Source: Whalleya microplaca
Taxonomy: Eukaryota > Ascomycota > Sordariomycetes > Xylariales > Xylariaceae
Direction: 5' to 3'
DNA: 64,000 nt
Assembly (NCBI GenBank): GCA_022497155.1
Contig: MU385799.1
Coordinates: 32,643-96,642 of the forward strand
Under the pieces are notes generated by a model. That model had not been told where the DNA came from. It saw only the letters and a list, made by a program, of their open reading frames with translations, and made no database searches. The first letter of the stretch is position 1; each line of letters starts with the position of its first letter. Of the stretch, positions 35,734 to 47,419 are shown piece by piece. The position numbers and the translations under genes were made by a program.

Positions 35734-36264
35734 GAACTGGTTACAATTGGACGAATATTACTTTTCAAGGCCAAAGTGAAATATATTCGAACCAAGATCT
35801 GTATCGGTGCTATAAAAGAACTTGAACTACCTAAGGCTCTTGAGGTATTGACATTTTGTGTTTGCTTTAGGACTGGTACGTATTTCCATCCACTTCTTAA
35901 TGCTGCCTATCGCCTTTTATTAAAAGACTGTAGGTAAAACACACTGTTATAATATTTTAGTCTCTTACTTGGTAATCGATTTAGGATTTGTTCTTAATAG
36001 CTTGACTCGTGTATAATACTAGGGATGGAGGTTTTGTGAAAAACTTGAAGGAGTACCTCTAATCAGATAGTGGCAGATGGACTTGAATTCATGGTCTCCG
36101 CAGTAATCACTAGCTTACAAGGTTGTCTCTAACCTGTTCTATCTTTGCTCGAGGAGAAAGACCTCACTCAAATACTCGGGAGCGGCTCTTCATATATCAC
36201 TCCAAGTAAATCTAAATTCATGCCTACATATTCTGTATCGAGTCATTGCTAATTTAGAGCGTGT
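35734..36264. other. Intergenic region, nothing recognised
   Basis: 531 bp after the lectin-like gene without recognised gene or repeat. Confidence 0.55.
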
Positions 36265-36860
36265 AGTGCTTTGGAATGGGGTGCAAGAAACGGAAAAACC
36301 GAAAGGGGGTGCGCCTCCCCCGAACCAGTGCAAGAGGTCCACATATCATCACTATGCGGAGCGCGATGGCGCGGGCAATGTTCTTTGGAAGAACTGCCCG
36401 CTTAACAAGAGTGCAAAGGTCTCGGTGAGAGAAAGTACATTAACTATAATGGCATAGAGGATATCATTGAGAATAAGTTCTGTCCCGATACAGCGAAGCA
36501 AGGAACCCTGGACCGAAATTGTGGCACGATTTCAAGGAAGTGCAACGAGGGAACTATGAGCAGGTTTTCGTTCCTAGTTACGGAGTTGCACCTGGTCAAT
36601 ATTCCAAGCCTACGAGTGGCGATTGCATCACGTAGCTCTCAGGCAATCTGATTGACAGCTGCGATGCCAATGATCCCAAGGACCCATAGAACTATAAGGG
36701 CAGAGGCAGCATAAAAACTGGCGAGGTGACTTACCGCATTACTACCACGAGGCTGAGAGAACCGGCGGACAAGGGTAGGCGAGGGGAATGCGAGTCCACA
36801 TATAGATTTGCGTTCAATGAAAACTCGGTCTAGGGTAGCTGGTGGGCTACCTCGGACTTC
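36265..36860 (+). pseudogene. Remnant of a Cys-containing secreted-type domain (as found C-terminal in some fungal chitinases)
   Basis: Three forward frames together spell a domain-like sequence with stops between the pieces: YNGIEDIIENKFC near 36441, NCGTISRKCNEGT near 36520, a one-base shift near 36555, then VFVPSYGVAPGQY, SCDANDPKDP followed by a stop near 36687, NYKGRGSIKTGEVTYRITT and a further stop near 36832. Several in-frame stops and at least one frameshift mean it cannot encode a full product. The pattern (CD.NDP, NYKG.G, G.VTYRI, FGCSG) recalls a domain often found after the catalytic part of subgroup C chitinases; this assignment is from memory and weak. No intact start region was found. 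Confidence 0.4.
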
Positions 36861-37040
36861 GGATGTTCGGGCTCTGGATAACGGACTGCTACCAATGCTG
36901 TTTGCTAAGATGTTTAAGCTTCAAAGAAATCTCGTTGAGGTTACTGTTGATATAGTGATATAAGGCTGTAAGGCTAAGACATACCTACTACTATAGAGAC
37001 CTAGGTATATGGGCATGGCCAATGCCTGTGCATATACCTA

Positions 37041-38169
37041 ACCGTGCACCACCACATTTGCAATGCCACCCCATTTGCAATGAAATAACACTACATCTTT
37101 AAAATTAAATAATAAATTAATAAAAATAGATATTAACTCACTTTTTAAAATATTATAAAATATAATATCTAATTAATATTACGTAATGGAAACTACTTTT
37201 AATGATTACTTCATTAAATATAAAACGTAAAATAAAATAAAAAGTAATAAAATAAAAGTTTAATATTTACTTTTAAATATTGTAATAACAGCTTATTAAA
37301 TAAACTTTAAGTAATATATATATATATAGTTTTTAAAGCATTTTAATATTGATATAAAATTAAAAAGAATTAAAAATAAATCGGTTTATATTTTTATATA
37401 TATTTTAAAAACTTAATATATAATACGTTATTATAAAATTTTTAAATATTAATATAATATTAATACTATATAATCTCGTTAACATTTAAGTAATATATAA
37501 ATCTAAGTTTAATATAAATAAAACAGCATATTAATAAGTATTTTATTAAATTTTTAATAACCTTTTAAAAATAATATATTATATATTTATTTAAGAAATT
37601 CTTTTTAAATATACGTAATGAGAAACATAATTTTTATGATTTTTAAATGAACTTATTGTTATGGCACAAGGATTAGGTGCAGGATTTAAGGTGTGGTCTG
37701 TGCGCATTACGTAATCACAGCTTAAGGCCCCACACCTGACATGTATGGTAAATTTCTCAGCCGACCTTTTAGCTTAGATTCCTTTCCTTTTTCTCCATCT
37801 TAGTATTACACAAAATACACAGGAATTAGGTCGCCAAGCCACCTTGACCCTTGTAACACGTGACACTTATTAAAAGCTAATATAACTTATATTGAAAGGA
37901 TTTAATTAAAATTTATATATTTAATATATAATTAACTTTTTACATTTAATTTATACGTTTTAATAACATTTAAAACAATTAAATATTATTTTATAAATAT
38001 TACGTTCATTTAATTTTCATTATGGCGTTGTTTTAATTTAGCCTTTAAATAATATATAACTAAAGGAATTAACTTTATAACTATTTTTATTAATTTGTTA
38101 TTTAATTTTAAAGATATAGCGTTATTTCATTGCAAATAACGTGGCATTGCAAATGGGGTGGCGCACGGT
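37041..38169. mobile_element. AT-rich TIR element, non-autonomous or RIP-destroyed
   Basis: A 1,129-bp element flanked by TA at 37039–37040 and 38170–38171. Imperfect terminal inverted repeats of about 85–90 bp (37041–37128 and 38082–38169) differ at roughly nine positions; each TIR carries the motif ATTTGCAATG twice. The interior is almost pure A/T with no ORF, except for a balanced-composition segment at about 37658–37864 that may be a nested insertion. The TA target suggests Tc1/mariner-type mobilisation, but it differs in sequence from the 26672 element. Confidence 0.75.
37658..37864. mobile_element. Possible nested small insertion inside the AT-rich element
   Basis: A ~207-bp segment of ordinary base composition is embedded in very AT-rich DNA and flanked by the direct repeat ACTTATT (37651–37657 and 37865–37871). 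Its ends are only loosely inverted (GTTATGG…ACAAGG versus GTCACG…ACAAGG). It contains inverted AGGTGTGG/CCACACCT and the palindrome ATTACGTAAT. It may be a MITE-like insertion; the evidence is thin. Confidence 0.35.
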
Positions 38170-38702
38170 TAAGGTACTCTGCCCCTTATAACTATACCAT
38201 GCACTCAACAAGCCAAGTTGCTCCTCTTTATTTTAACGTACACTAATACTTTGATAAACGAACAGGCGAGATCGGGAAAGTAGACTATCGATGTGAGTTC
38301 AGTTAAACTTTTCTTCTTTGCTTCTCCGCAGCGAATAAGCTTATTCTTTCGAAGATAACTACCCATAGCTATACGTGCATGATGATCTTTCAGGCCAGAA
38401 TGCCCCAAATTATGATGAGCGTAGACGCATTACTGTCTGTCCGGGTATGCGGTGTGTCCTAATGACCTTATCTTTGATATTAGCGATTCAAAGGAGGTAG
38501 GTAGTACTGCATGATACAACAACTACCGGCATAAGTCTTCCGACTAATTCATATGTGCAATTCCCTTGACGTGAGTCTCTGCAGATGTGAATGTCCTGAG
38601 ATTTAGGCTTCACCTCTACATTGTTACTTTAGTAGTCCTTACTTTGTTCTGTCAGAGCCATCATTCTAGCTTTGAACAACCACCGCTGATTGTTCCGTAA
38701 CT
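38170..38702. other. Intergenic region upstream of membrane-protein gene
   Basis: 533 bp between the transposon and the next gene. Nothing recognised. Confidence 0.55.
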
Positions 38703-40360
38703 ATGTCACAGTGTCCAGCGATTGTGAATTGCAACCCTGAAAAATTTCAAGCAGACCCTGATGTTGTAAGTTGTCAATAAAGTTCTCGTAAGAATATCAC
38801 TAATGAATATAGGCCGGAATTGGGGTATGTCTAAATAGGAAGTTCCCAAGACCATAAATGCTAATTGCATCTCAGGTCATCGTGGCTTTCCTAGTGTCAG
38901 CATGGCTCAGTTTTCTCGTCATTATAGTGGAGTACATATTTATGGACGATGCCCAAGAAATAGCATCGACTACACTCGATGATTATCTCATAGGAAATGC
39001 TAAAACCCTACTCAAATGGCCGAATTGGTCATGGACTTTGGAGCCTATCCGTCCAGCAGTTCTAATGCTCAGCGACCAACAACTAATAACCGGAATATCA
39101 AATTTGAGCGTTGGCTAGATCAAGCACTGCAGCATCACTCAATACCACTTTTTCATTGTTACAGTTCTTTCGGACATGTCGTTTTCTGTCCATCAAGCCT
39201 CTGTCATCGCTCTTCGCAAAAACTTTTCCCGGTCTCGGGCAGCAAAGACATGGAGAACTGTGTGGATGACCGCACTATTCGTGATGGTTTTATTTGCACA
39301 GGTCCTCATATACAACGACAATTTCTTGAAATCTCCTGGCGGCCCCGCGCAATGTGTCTGGAATGGTATGATTGGTACCTACAATGATAATATTGCCAAG
39401 TTCAGCATCAACATAATCAGACTAGTCTGGGGGTACCTAGCTACGCTGGCGATCCTTTGGCCCAGTATATTCGCTAATCTCCCAAATATGTTACTCGTCT
39501 TGGTTCCCCTTGCTCAGTTTCATTTTTGGGTTATGGGGTGTGTAACACAGTCCTATCAAATGCTTGCTAAGGCAACAGAGCATTGGAGAGAAAGCCCGCT
39601 TTCAGTAATGAGGGCTGCGCTCGTTCTCCGAGCAGCCATGTTCCAGCTATTCTGGACTTTCGTGAAGCCCTGGGTCTGGACCCTGTCCCTTATAGCATTT
39701 ACAGCCGCTGAACTATTTCGGTCTCTGATTGTAGATCTCTGGCGTCTATTTGGAAGCCTCCTATGGTGTACGGCGTCTATCTTCAAACTTAGGTCTGCAG
39801 CAGCTTCTCATGATCTGATTGATGGAAATGAAACCGAATGGGGTTTCGGCCAAATTCTGCCATTGCTGCTCTTGGCTCTTCCGCTCATGTCAATCGTAGA
39901 GTATTACCAAGGTATGTGTTGTTAGATCCCGTTGACGTGTGCGAGGTCTTAACCTTAAATAGATAGTTTAGCGGAAGGAAGTTCAGCTCTTAATAGGAAC
40001 CAAGAATCTGGCGGTGAAACAGAGTCCACAGCTGCAATCACTTCAGATACAGCTACACTCCGGGAAGAGCCAAGTGTTATAAGCCCAGGGAGTCCAGCAA
40101 CTTGTCGTTATAGTGGACGTAAGACTGAAGATATTCTCAACAGGCCAGAGCGACAGGACACTGAACAACGAATTGGGCTCCCCGATGACCTCACAAAAAG
40201 AGACACAAAGACCATTGATGGAATTGAGTTGATTCATAATTTATTGGAAAAGATATACCAATATAAGTTGGTACAGGTGTCAGGCGTCTTTATGATATGG
40301 GTGATATTTGGATTTATCACCTGGACCTCACTTAAACGTTATCCATTCCCTATTATCTGA
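38703..40360 (+). pseudogene. Multi-pass fungal membrane protein with one in-frame TAG
   Basis: Four exons (38703..38765, 38813..38824, 38876..39911, 39963..40360) total 503 codons, otherwise fully in frame. Exon 2 is a 12-nt micro-exon encoding AGIG, giving DVAGIGV at the joins. The family, widespread in Pezizomycotina and uncharacterised, is recognisable by a CP-rich start, DPDVxGIGV, LSDQQLITGIS and CSITQYHFFIV…LSDMSF, plus multiple transmembrane helices and a final C-terminal helix (VSGVFMIWVIFGFITW). The only lesion is TAG at 39116–39118 (codon 106), lying between ITGISNLSVG and IKHCSITQYH, both well conserved. The stop could come from TGG or CAG by a RIP-type transition. Alternatives are a sequencing error, stop read-through or re-initiation. 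The function is unknown. Confidence 0.75.
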
Positions 40361-41675
40361 AGAGATGGGAGTCAAATTAGAGGGGTTGCGGTTTGGTAGT
40401 AAATAAGACGACGTTTAAGGACTCAATGCCGATCTAGAACCTATCACGATTCTACCTGCATCTATGGGTGCGATGAAATATGGGCAGACTAATCCGTGGT
40501 CCTCGAAAGGGAACACACAACTAGCCCCTTAAGCTAGTCGAAGAGAGGAACAACTGGCTTGGTTATGATATTCCAGGGATCGGGCTCAATTCCTTTTGTG
40601 TTATGATGTTTTTGTCTTTCTAGCAGAAGCGCTCTAAATATATTATTCGTTTGCGAAACATTCTTGAGTTTATTTCACTCATCACTATCTGCTTACGTCA
40701 CGATGCACACACACATATAGAGGACTATATACATACTTGTCAAGTATGGTATACATTGCTAGTATTATAACGAGACAGCGGTGGATTAAAAGTAAACTGC
40801 TTATCATTATGTGACTATGCTTTATATGATTAGGCGTTCAGGTGCGATTTGAACTGAGTTCAAACTTGATTCAAATACGCAATGAGTGATATAGTATTAA
40901 TGGGAAAATTTATGGCAAGATAGTTAAGTTTTATACTGGGTGAAACCCCTATCTCGTGACTGATATCGATGAATTAGACATCGCATAGAAGCTGCTACAG
41001 TGTAAGCTACGATTTGAAATCCTACGTATTGTCCGAAAGTTGCCAAGATTCGGCCAGAGAAGGAGATAGAAACAATGCCGACAAGTTTTGTGAGATTTTC
41101 ATCTATATATTCATAACACGGATGTACTTCTTTTAATTCCTGTCTTTTATTAGGTAACTATACACATTGACTAGGTCATGGTCAGGTCATGGATTATGGT
41201 TGTCACAAGGATCAGCCTAGGATATGCTGAAATAACCATTATATGTACTACGCTAGCAAGGACTATTGAGCCCATGTTGCCTTATAAGAGCAATGCCGAC
41301 GGCACAGCTGCGGCGTTAGCATCACTAATGGCATTAAAAGCACTTATAAGGGTATGTGATAGCTATTGGGAAGTACACCACACAAGTTCATTTGATGCAA
41401 CAATAATAAAACGGTAGTCTAAGTTACAATTCATTTACCAAAGGACGATACCTTACACATGCTTTGTACCTAGGTATATATTGTCACCTTAATCATATAG
41501 TCTGACGATCTTTCCTATGCGGATGCCCAATCCTTCCCACAAAAATAGGCCGGGGCCATACTCAAGCTCTTCATATAATAACCGGATTTCTTGTATGATT
41601 CTTCCCCGCTTCCTTTTAGCTTAGTAGACTTACCAGTAGAAAAGAAAAAAATCCCCTCTTTATGATTATATCATA
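40361..41675. other. Intergenic region, no recognised gene
   Basis: 1.3 kb, moderately AT-rich. A 79-aa ORF at 41178–41417 has no recognisable motif. It presumably includes the oxidase promoter. Confidence 0.5.
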
Positions 41676-42426
41676 ATGAATCTGTACACTCAGCTTCCTG
41701 ATGACCTTGAGGAAGTGGATGTGATCATTGCTGGAGGTAAGACAATAATTGCTTATAATTACCCCTAATTTCATGAACAACTTCGAGGGAAATAACGTTA
41801 ATCACTGGCATTAGGGGGAAGTTCTGGTTGTATTGTTGCTTCTAGACTTGCCCATTCAGGACTTGATCTCTCCATCTTGGTCATTGAAGGAGGCACCGAC
41901 AACTATGCGGAGCCTACCATTGTTCACCCGGCTTTCTTGTTTAGCCGGCTTGTTCCCAACAACAAGTTCATGTTATACTATCAGGGAACCAAATCGGAGC
42001 ACTTAGCTGACCGCGAGCCTGTGGTACTAAGTGGTGGCACCCTTGGAGGGGGTTCATCTGTCAATCTAATGCTGTATAGCCGTCCTCAGAAGTCGGACAT
42101 TGATGCCTGGAACACACCCGGCTGGGAGGCCGGCGAGGTGTTGCAGTATATGAACAAAGTATGTACCGTTTTCAGGAGCGTCAATTTCCACCACGTCTTG
42201 TGAGAACTGACATCTGGTTACGTAGTTTGAAACCTATCATGGGCCCGGAAACAAAGACCACCATGGGTATGATGGCCCGATGCACGTGTCTAGTGGTGGA
42301 TACCGCGGATCTATGTTCGAGAATAACTTCGTCACTGCCGTGAACAAGGTTGGATGGCCTGAAGTTGAGGACTTTAACGATATGAGTACTACTAACACGA
42401 ATGGCGTGACGCGTGCAATGCGTTAC

Positions 42427-42642
42427 TGTTATAGAGCCAGGCTTAGAGGTTGTTATAGGGGCTGTTATAGGGGTTTATACGGATCAACAGTTATACCGAT
42501 CCGAGGCTCCATTAGGGTATTTAGGTGCCCTAGGCCTTCTTATATACAACTGGTTTTTCCTTTTCTTTAGAGCTTATAACAATAGTCAATTTAAGACCTC
42601 TTTTTTAGAGCTGCGCGCTGCCCTTTAGTTATAAGTGTGATA
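42427..42642. repeat. Left LTR
   Basis: 216 bp, aligned without gaps to 44439–44654. I count 19 mismatches, every one a C/T or G/A transition. Confidence 0.93.
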
Positions 42643-44438
42643 GTTATAAGCCCGATTACCGCTTAAGCTACTAATTATGCTGTCCGCTTAATAATTAATA
42701 GCGCGTAGCTTTTTTTTAACTCTCGTCCGATTTTTTATTCGATTTTTTAATTCTATTCCTAAATTACTTAATTCTTCCAAAATCGCCTAAGATTTTTTAG
42801 CCATAAAACTATTTACTATTAACGATTTTAACGCTTTTATACCTACCAGCATTAAGCTTACCTGCTTTAACGATTAAACCGATTAATTTATTTAGTTACG
42901 TACTTATACTCGCTAGCGTGACTTATAAAATCAGATCGATCCCGATATTTTAAATAACAGCTATTATCTGCCGTCGGAAGCTTTACGAGCCCTTATACTC
43001 GAGTCCGTTAATCTAGCTAAAACTAGCCGTTATTAGCAGGAATATAAAAATTAAGTTACTGCGTAAAGGGAATTTAATAAAATTATACGGGGTATTAAAT
43101 TAAGGCTTCTAATAATTCTTATACGTAAAAATCTTAAAGCTAAATATAATAACGAGCGTAAGAATTATTTAATAAAATTAATCGAGTAGTTTTCGACCTC
43201 GTCCCGATATATAGCTATCTAGAATTAAATCTCAGCTACCGTTACCTCGAAGCTTCTTTTAGCAGCCCTCCTTAAGCTAAACCTCCTTTAAAATAAAAAG
43301 CCTACAATTTAAAGGATTTTACGTGCCTTAAAAAATCAGCTGGCCCCGTCAGATCAGAATATTCTAAACGCCGTGCGCGTTAGGTATTTTCGAACACTTT
43401 AATCGGCGCGGCTAAACTCGATACGGCTTAAAACCTGGCTTAATAACTAAAAAAAAACTTACGCTAAAGCTAAAGCCTATAATATTCCTAAGATTTAAAA
43501 GCAGCTAGCTATACGGAATTTTTTAAGCTCGCTTTAAAAACTTTTACTAAACTAGGCTAGTTAATAATTTATAAAATTAGCGCGTTATAAAGCCCTAAAA
43601 ATTCCCGAAATATCTTTAAAGTAATACGGAAAATAGTTCGATATAATCTTTCGGCAAAAAAGCCTAATCGATAATAAAAATTAAATATTTATAACGTTCG
43701 GCAGCATAAAAAACGGGAGTTACTTTAGGAGCTTTTATTATTTTTATATATTAAATTAGTTATATATTTATAAATGGCTTTCAGAAAGCTATAAGAAGCT
43801 ATTATATGCCGTTAATAGCATTATTTTCTCGAAACTTTCTAATCCTTTTAATCCGATACGATATTTTATTATTAAAAAGAGGCTTAATATATTTTAATAA
43901 GTAAAATTAAAAACGAAGCTTTTTTAAGGGAGTTAAAAGAATTAAAAAGATTTTAAAATTCCTGACAAATTTATAAGCTAATACTATTAGGGCGGTAAAC
44001 GTAAGGCTAATAAGGCTAAGTTTCTTGCTAACCTGCTAACCTATTAAATATTTCTTTTTATGTAATCGATTAGTATATCGTAACCTAACGGCTGGATATA
44101 CGGTTAAAGTGTTATCGTTATATACTTTAGGGATCCCTTAAATAACGATTTATAAAAAGGACCCCCTAGGGAGTTTTATAAATGCCTTTTACGCATTTTT
44201 AAAGTCCGACCCCTTTAGAAATTACTAAGAAAGCCTAGGTTTTTGTTTTTTCGATCAGTAATTTTATAAGTGCCTTTTATACATTCTAGAGGTCAGGCAC
44301 TTTTTAGGAACTGCTAAAAAAGCCTGGGCATTTTATTATTTATTATTTAAAGCTTAGTTTTAGCAGCCTCGGGGGTGGGTAATAAGCCTGGAGGAGTAGG
44401 TTTTTAGGACTACAGCAGTCCTAAACCCCTAGGGGGTA

Positions 44439-44654
44439 TATTACAGAGCTAGGCTTAAAGGTTGTTATAAAAGCTGTTATAGGGGTTTATACGGATCAAT
44501 AGTTATACCGATCCGAGGCTTTATTAGGGTATTTAGGTGCCTTAGGCCTCCTTATATATAACTGGTTTTTCCTCCTCCTTAGAGCTTATAACAATAGTCA
44601 ATTTAAGACCTCCTTTTTAGAGCTGCGCGCTGCCCTTTAGTTGTAAGTGTGACA
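44439..44654. repeat. Right LTR
   Basis: 216 bp, direct repeat of 42427–42642. It retains the terminal CA that is changed to TA in the left copy, while its own first TG is changed to TA. Confidence 0.93.
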
Positions 44655-45926
44655 GTTACGTCTCGCCCGAAGGCAAGCGACAAGATACTGCTCACCAGTA
44701 TTTGCATCCAAGACTTCGCGATGGGAAACATCCGAAGCTGCACGTCCTGATAGAGTCTCAAGTCGAACATGTCTTGTTTGAAGGAACGAAGGCCGTTGGT
44801 GTGGCTTACAGACATAATCCTATGTTCGAGTCTAGTTCCAAGGGGGCTTATAACATTCGAACGGTCAAGGCAAGAAAAATGGTCATCCTTTCCTGTGGAG
44901 CTCTCGGGACTCCTCTCTTGCTCGAGAGATCAGGAATAGGTAGCCGCGAGGTATTGAATCGTGCCAATGTCCCAGTTGTAGCGGATCTTCCTGGTGTTGG
45001 TGGTGATTACCAAGATCATCATATGATGCTTTACTCGTACAAATCTAGGCTTGGCCCAAAAGAAACATTAGACGGAATTAATTCTCGTGGCTTAAATTCT
45101 ACCGAATTCATGACGAACGATAAAATTCTAGGCTGGAACTCAGTCGACGCTCAATGCAAGCTTCGACCTGATGAAGCCGATGTTGCGAATCTAGGGCCTA
45201 AGTTCCAGAACGCTTGGGACAAGGAATTCAAGAGCTATACGAATAAGCCTATGACAATCTTGTCTGCCGTTGCTTGGTGAGAGCATTGTCCTGTTTAATC
45301 AGGGGGTTATTTGCTATTCTCTGACAATATCCAGTTATCCTGGTGACCCAAGTGCAGTCCCTGCTGGGCAATATTTTGCTATTGCAGCATTTAGCCTCTA
45401 CCCGTTCTCCCGTGGCCATATCCATATAACGGGGCCAAAGCTCGAGGACAAGCCTGACTTCGATCTTGGTTTCTTCGCAGATGAGGAAGAAGCGGATATC
45501 AAGAAACACATTTGGACATACAAGAAGCAGCGCGAAATAGTACGTCGTATGGAGGTATATGGAGGTGAGATAGGGGGTTGGCACCCTCCATTTCCAACCA
45601 CTTCGAAGGCTGCGTGTATCGACACAGAGTGCCCACTCGGAGATGTGCCAGACATTGAATACACCGTTGAAGATGACCAGATCATCGAGAAATGGGTGCG
45701 TGAGCATGTTGACACTACTTGGCATTCACTTGGAACATGCAAGATGGCCCCTCGGGTGGAGCTGGGCGTTGTGGATCCCTCACTCAACGTTTATGGTGTT
45801 GAAAGGCTCAAGGTTGCCGACCTGAGCATCCCTCCCTCTAATATTGGTGCGAACACGAATAGCACTGCGATGGCTATTGGAGAAAAGGCAGCGGATATCT
45901 TTGCTCGAGAGCTTGGACTGGCTTGA

Positions 45927-46411
45927 CACCTGCGAGTCATAGGCACATGGTTTTTCTGGACTGTCTCTTATGGCTATCAGAGAATCTCAATGGATCTCCA
46001 TCTTAATATTATCGTGAAATGTCCCATCAAATGTGAAGTGAACAATCAATATTAGTGAAATCTTGCTACTCCTATCACGACTGAACCAGCCAAGTGCGGT
46101 CATTTTATTCCCCTACTTTCTACTATGGTACGCCGTCTATCTTACTGACTCCCTATGTGAATCGCCCTCGAAGACATATTGTCTCCTCACAGTCATAGAC
46201 AATAAGATAATACGTATCTCAGCACAGCTTTGAGATCCCTATCTTCTAATTTTTCCCTTATCATGAGTGTTATACGTACACTGCCGCATCATATTTATCA
46301 CTTCCGTTTTTGGGGCTACTATCCTTTGTAAGTGGACTGAATAATGATTGCTTGTATTCTTCGCTGTGCCGCTTCTTGGTGGATTTGAGACGCTGACAGC
46401 ATACGACTAGT
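45927..46411. other. Intergenic region between convergent oxidase and dehydrogenase genes
   Basis: 485 bp; nothing recognised. Confidence 0.6.
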
Positions 46412-47419
46412 CTAACAGGGTCCGGCGAGGATACCCGAGTCTAACGTCAAAGTCGAACCATTGTAATAGACCCCGCTGGGACTACAAAGATACAGGCAGG
46501 CAGAGGCAACCTCATCGGCCTCGAGAGGTCGCTTGGCAGCGGCTAGCTTTTCGAGGATCTGAAGTGTTTGCGGGACCCTTCTGCACTCCTCCTCAAACCT
46601 TGGAGTTCTCACCCAGACAGGACATACCTGGTTGCACCGAATTCCAGCTGATTTGTAGTCGATTGCTGCAAGGTTCCCCGTTAGTATATAGTTTATTTAA
46701 TGACAGAATGTCTTAGGAAGGGCACGCACCAAATGATCGGGTTATTCCCGTAATGGCATGTTTAGAGGTTGCGTAAGCCACCTTGTGAGGCACAACACAG
46801 AGAGCCATAGCGGAAGAGACATTGACAATGGAACCCCACCCGAGGTCTCGAGTCCCATGTCGCCCCAAAGATAATTTTCTTGGCTCTTAAGTCTGCATGA
46901 CCTTGGCCACCGCCCTTGCGACGAGGAACATGTTCTTGGTATTGATTCCGAGAACGCGATCATAGTCGTCGGGGTTCGTCTCGTCAAAAGGAACGTACTC
47001 AGCGACATCGACCTATCGTCCTGTCAGGATTTATTCATTTTCACAGTAGTTCATCATAAGGACTTACTCCTGCAGCATTAACGCAATAGTCGACTCGCGC
47101 AAATTCTTTGACCGCGAGGTCCACCATTACTTGCACAGAACTAGGATCTACCACATCTACCTTCACGGCTAATGACCGATATCCCGGGTTTAATACTAAC
47201 GCCTTGCTATCTTCAGCCGCCTTAACGGCAGCTTCATAGTCAGTATCGGCTAGTATAATGCCTTGCGCGCCGGCCTCGGCGAATGTGAAGGCAACCTCCT
47301 TTCCAATCCCACCAGCGGCCTGTATATCCATTAGTCAGCTAGGTCTAGACCGGAGAAGCAGCCTTCAAAACACGTACTCCTACAATAAGAGCAAAGCCAT
47401 TCAACTGAAACTGCGCCAT
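46412..47419 (-). pseudogene. Short-chain dehydrogenase with one in-frame TAA
   Basis: Four exons on the minus strand (47419..47378, 47319..47068, 47012..46730, 46665..46412) total 277 codons in frame. Classical SDR features: VGAAGGIG cofactor loop (split by intron 1), CVNAAGV, SIVNVSSAMAL, catalytic YATSK, GIRCNQVCPVWVRTP and the C-terminal GSTLTLDSG. The single lesion is TAA at 46889–46887 (codon 140) in VMQT-stop-EPRK. Relatives I recall have Gln at this place, so CAA to TAA is the simplest change. No plausible intron removes it. Without read-through the product would lack the catalytic Tyr and Lys. Alternatively a sequencing error. It lies next to the disrupted GMC oxidase. Confidence 0.8.

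Larger units (their letters stand above)
42427..44654. mobile_element. LTR retrotransposon (non-autonomous or RIP-destroyed)
   Basis: A 2,228-bp insert with 216-bp direct terminal repeats, beginning TG and ending CA, flanked by a perfect 5-bp target duplication GTTAC (42422–42426 and 44655–44659). The interior is AT-rich, full of stops and has no recognisable gag or pol ORF. At about 1.8 kb it is too short for a complete Copia or Gypsy element, so it is either a non-autonomous LTR element or a deletion derivative. I see no clear primer-binding site after the left LTR. Confidence 0.93.
41676..45926 (+). pseudogene. GMC-family alcohol oxidase gene split by an LTR retroelement
   Basis: Exons 41676..41736, 41815..42158, 42226..42426, then the element, then 44660..45276 and 45335..45926. 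Leaving out the insert and one target duplicate, the frame is continuous for 605 codons with no other lesion. Features of glucose-methanol-choline flavoproteins: ADP-binding IIAGGGSSG near residue 17 (split by intron 1), LSGGTLGGGSSVN, LSCGALGTPLLLERSGIG, and the C-terminal WHSLGTCK with the catalytic His near residue 538 followed by an Asn in GANTNSTAM. It most resembles the fungal alcohol/methanol oxidase (AOX) subgroup. As it stands the insertion after codon 202 brings in stops, so no full-length enzyme is expected. The absence of other damage suggests the insertion is recent. Confidence 0.92.

Noticed and set aside
41178..41417. 79-aa ORF upstream of the GMC oxidase
   Set aside because: No homology recognised and no plausible partner exon.
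42427..44654. Reading the GMC interruption as a long intron
   Set aside because: The boundaries are LTR ends with a 5-bp target duplication, not GT–AG splice sites, and the insert is a typical AT-rich repeat.
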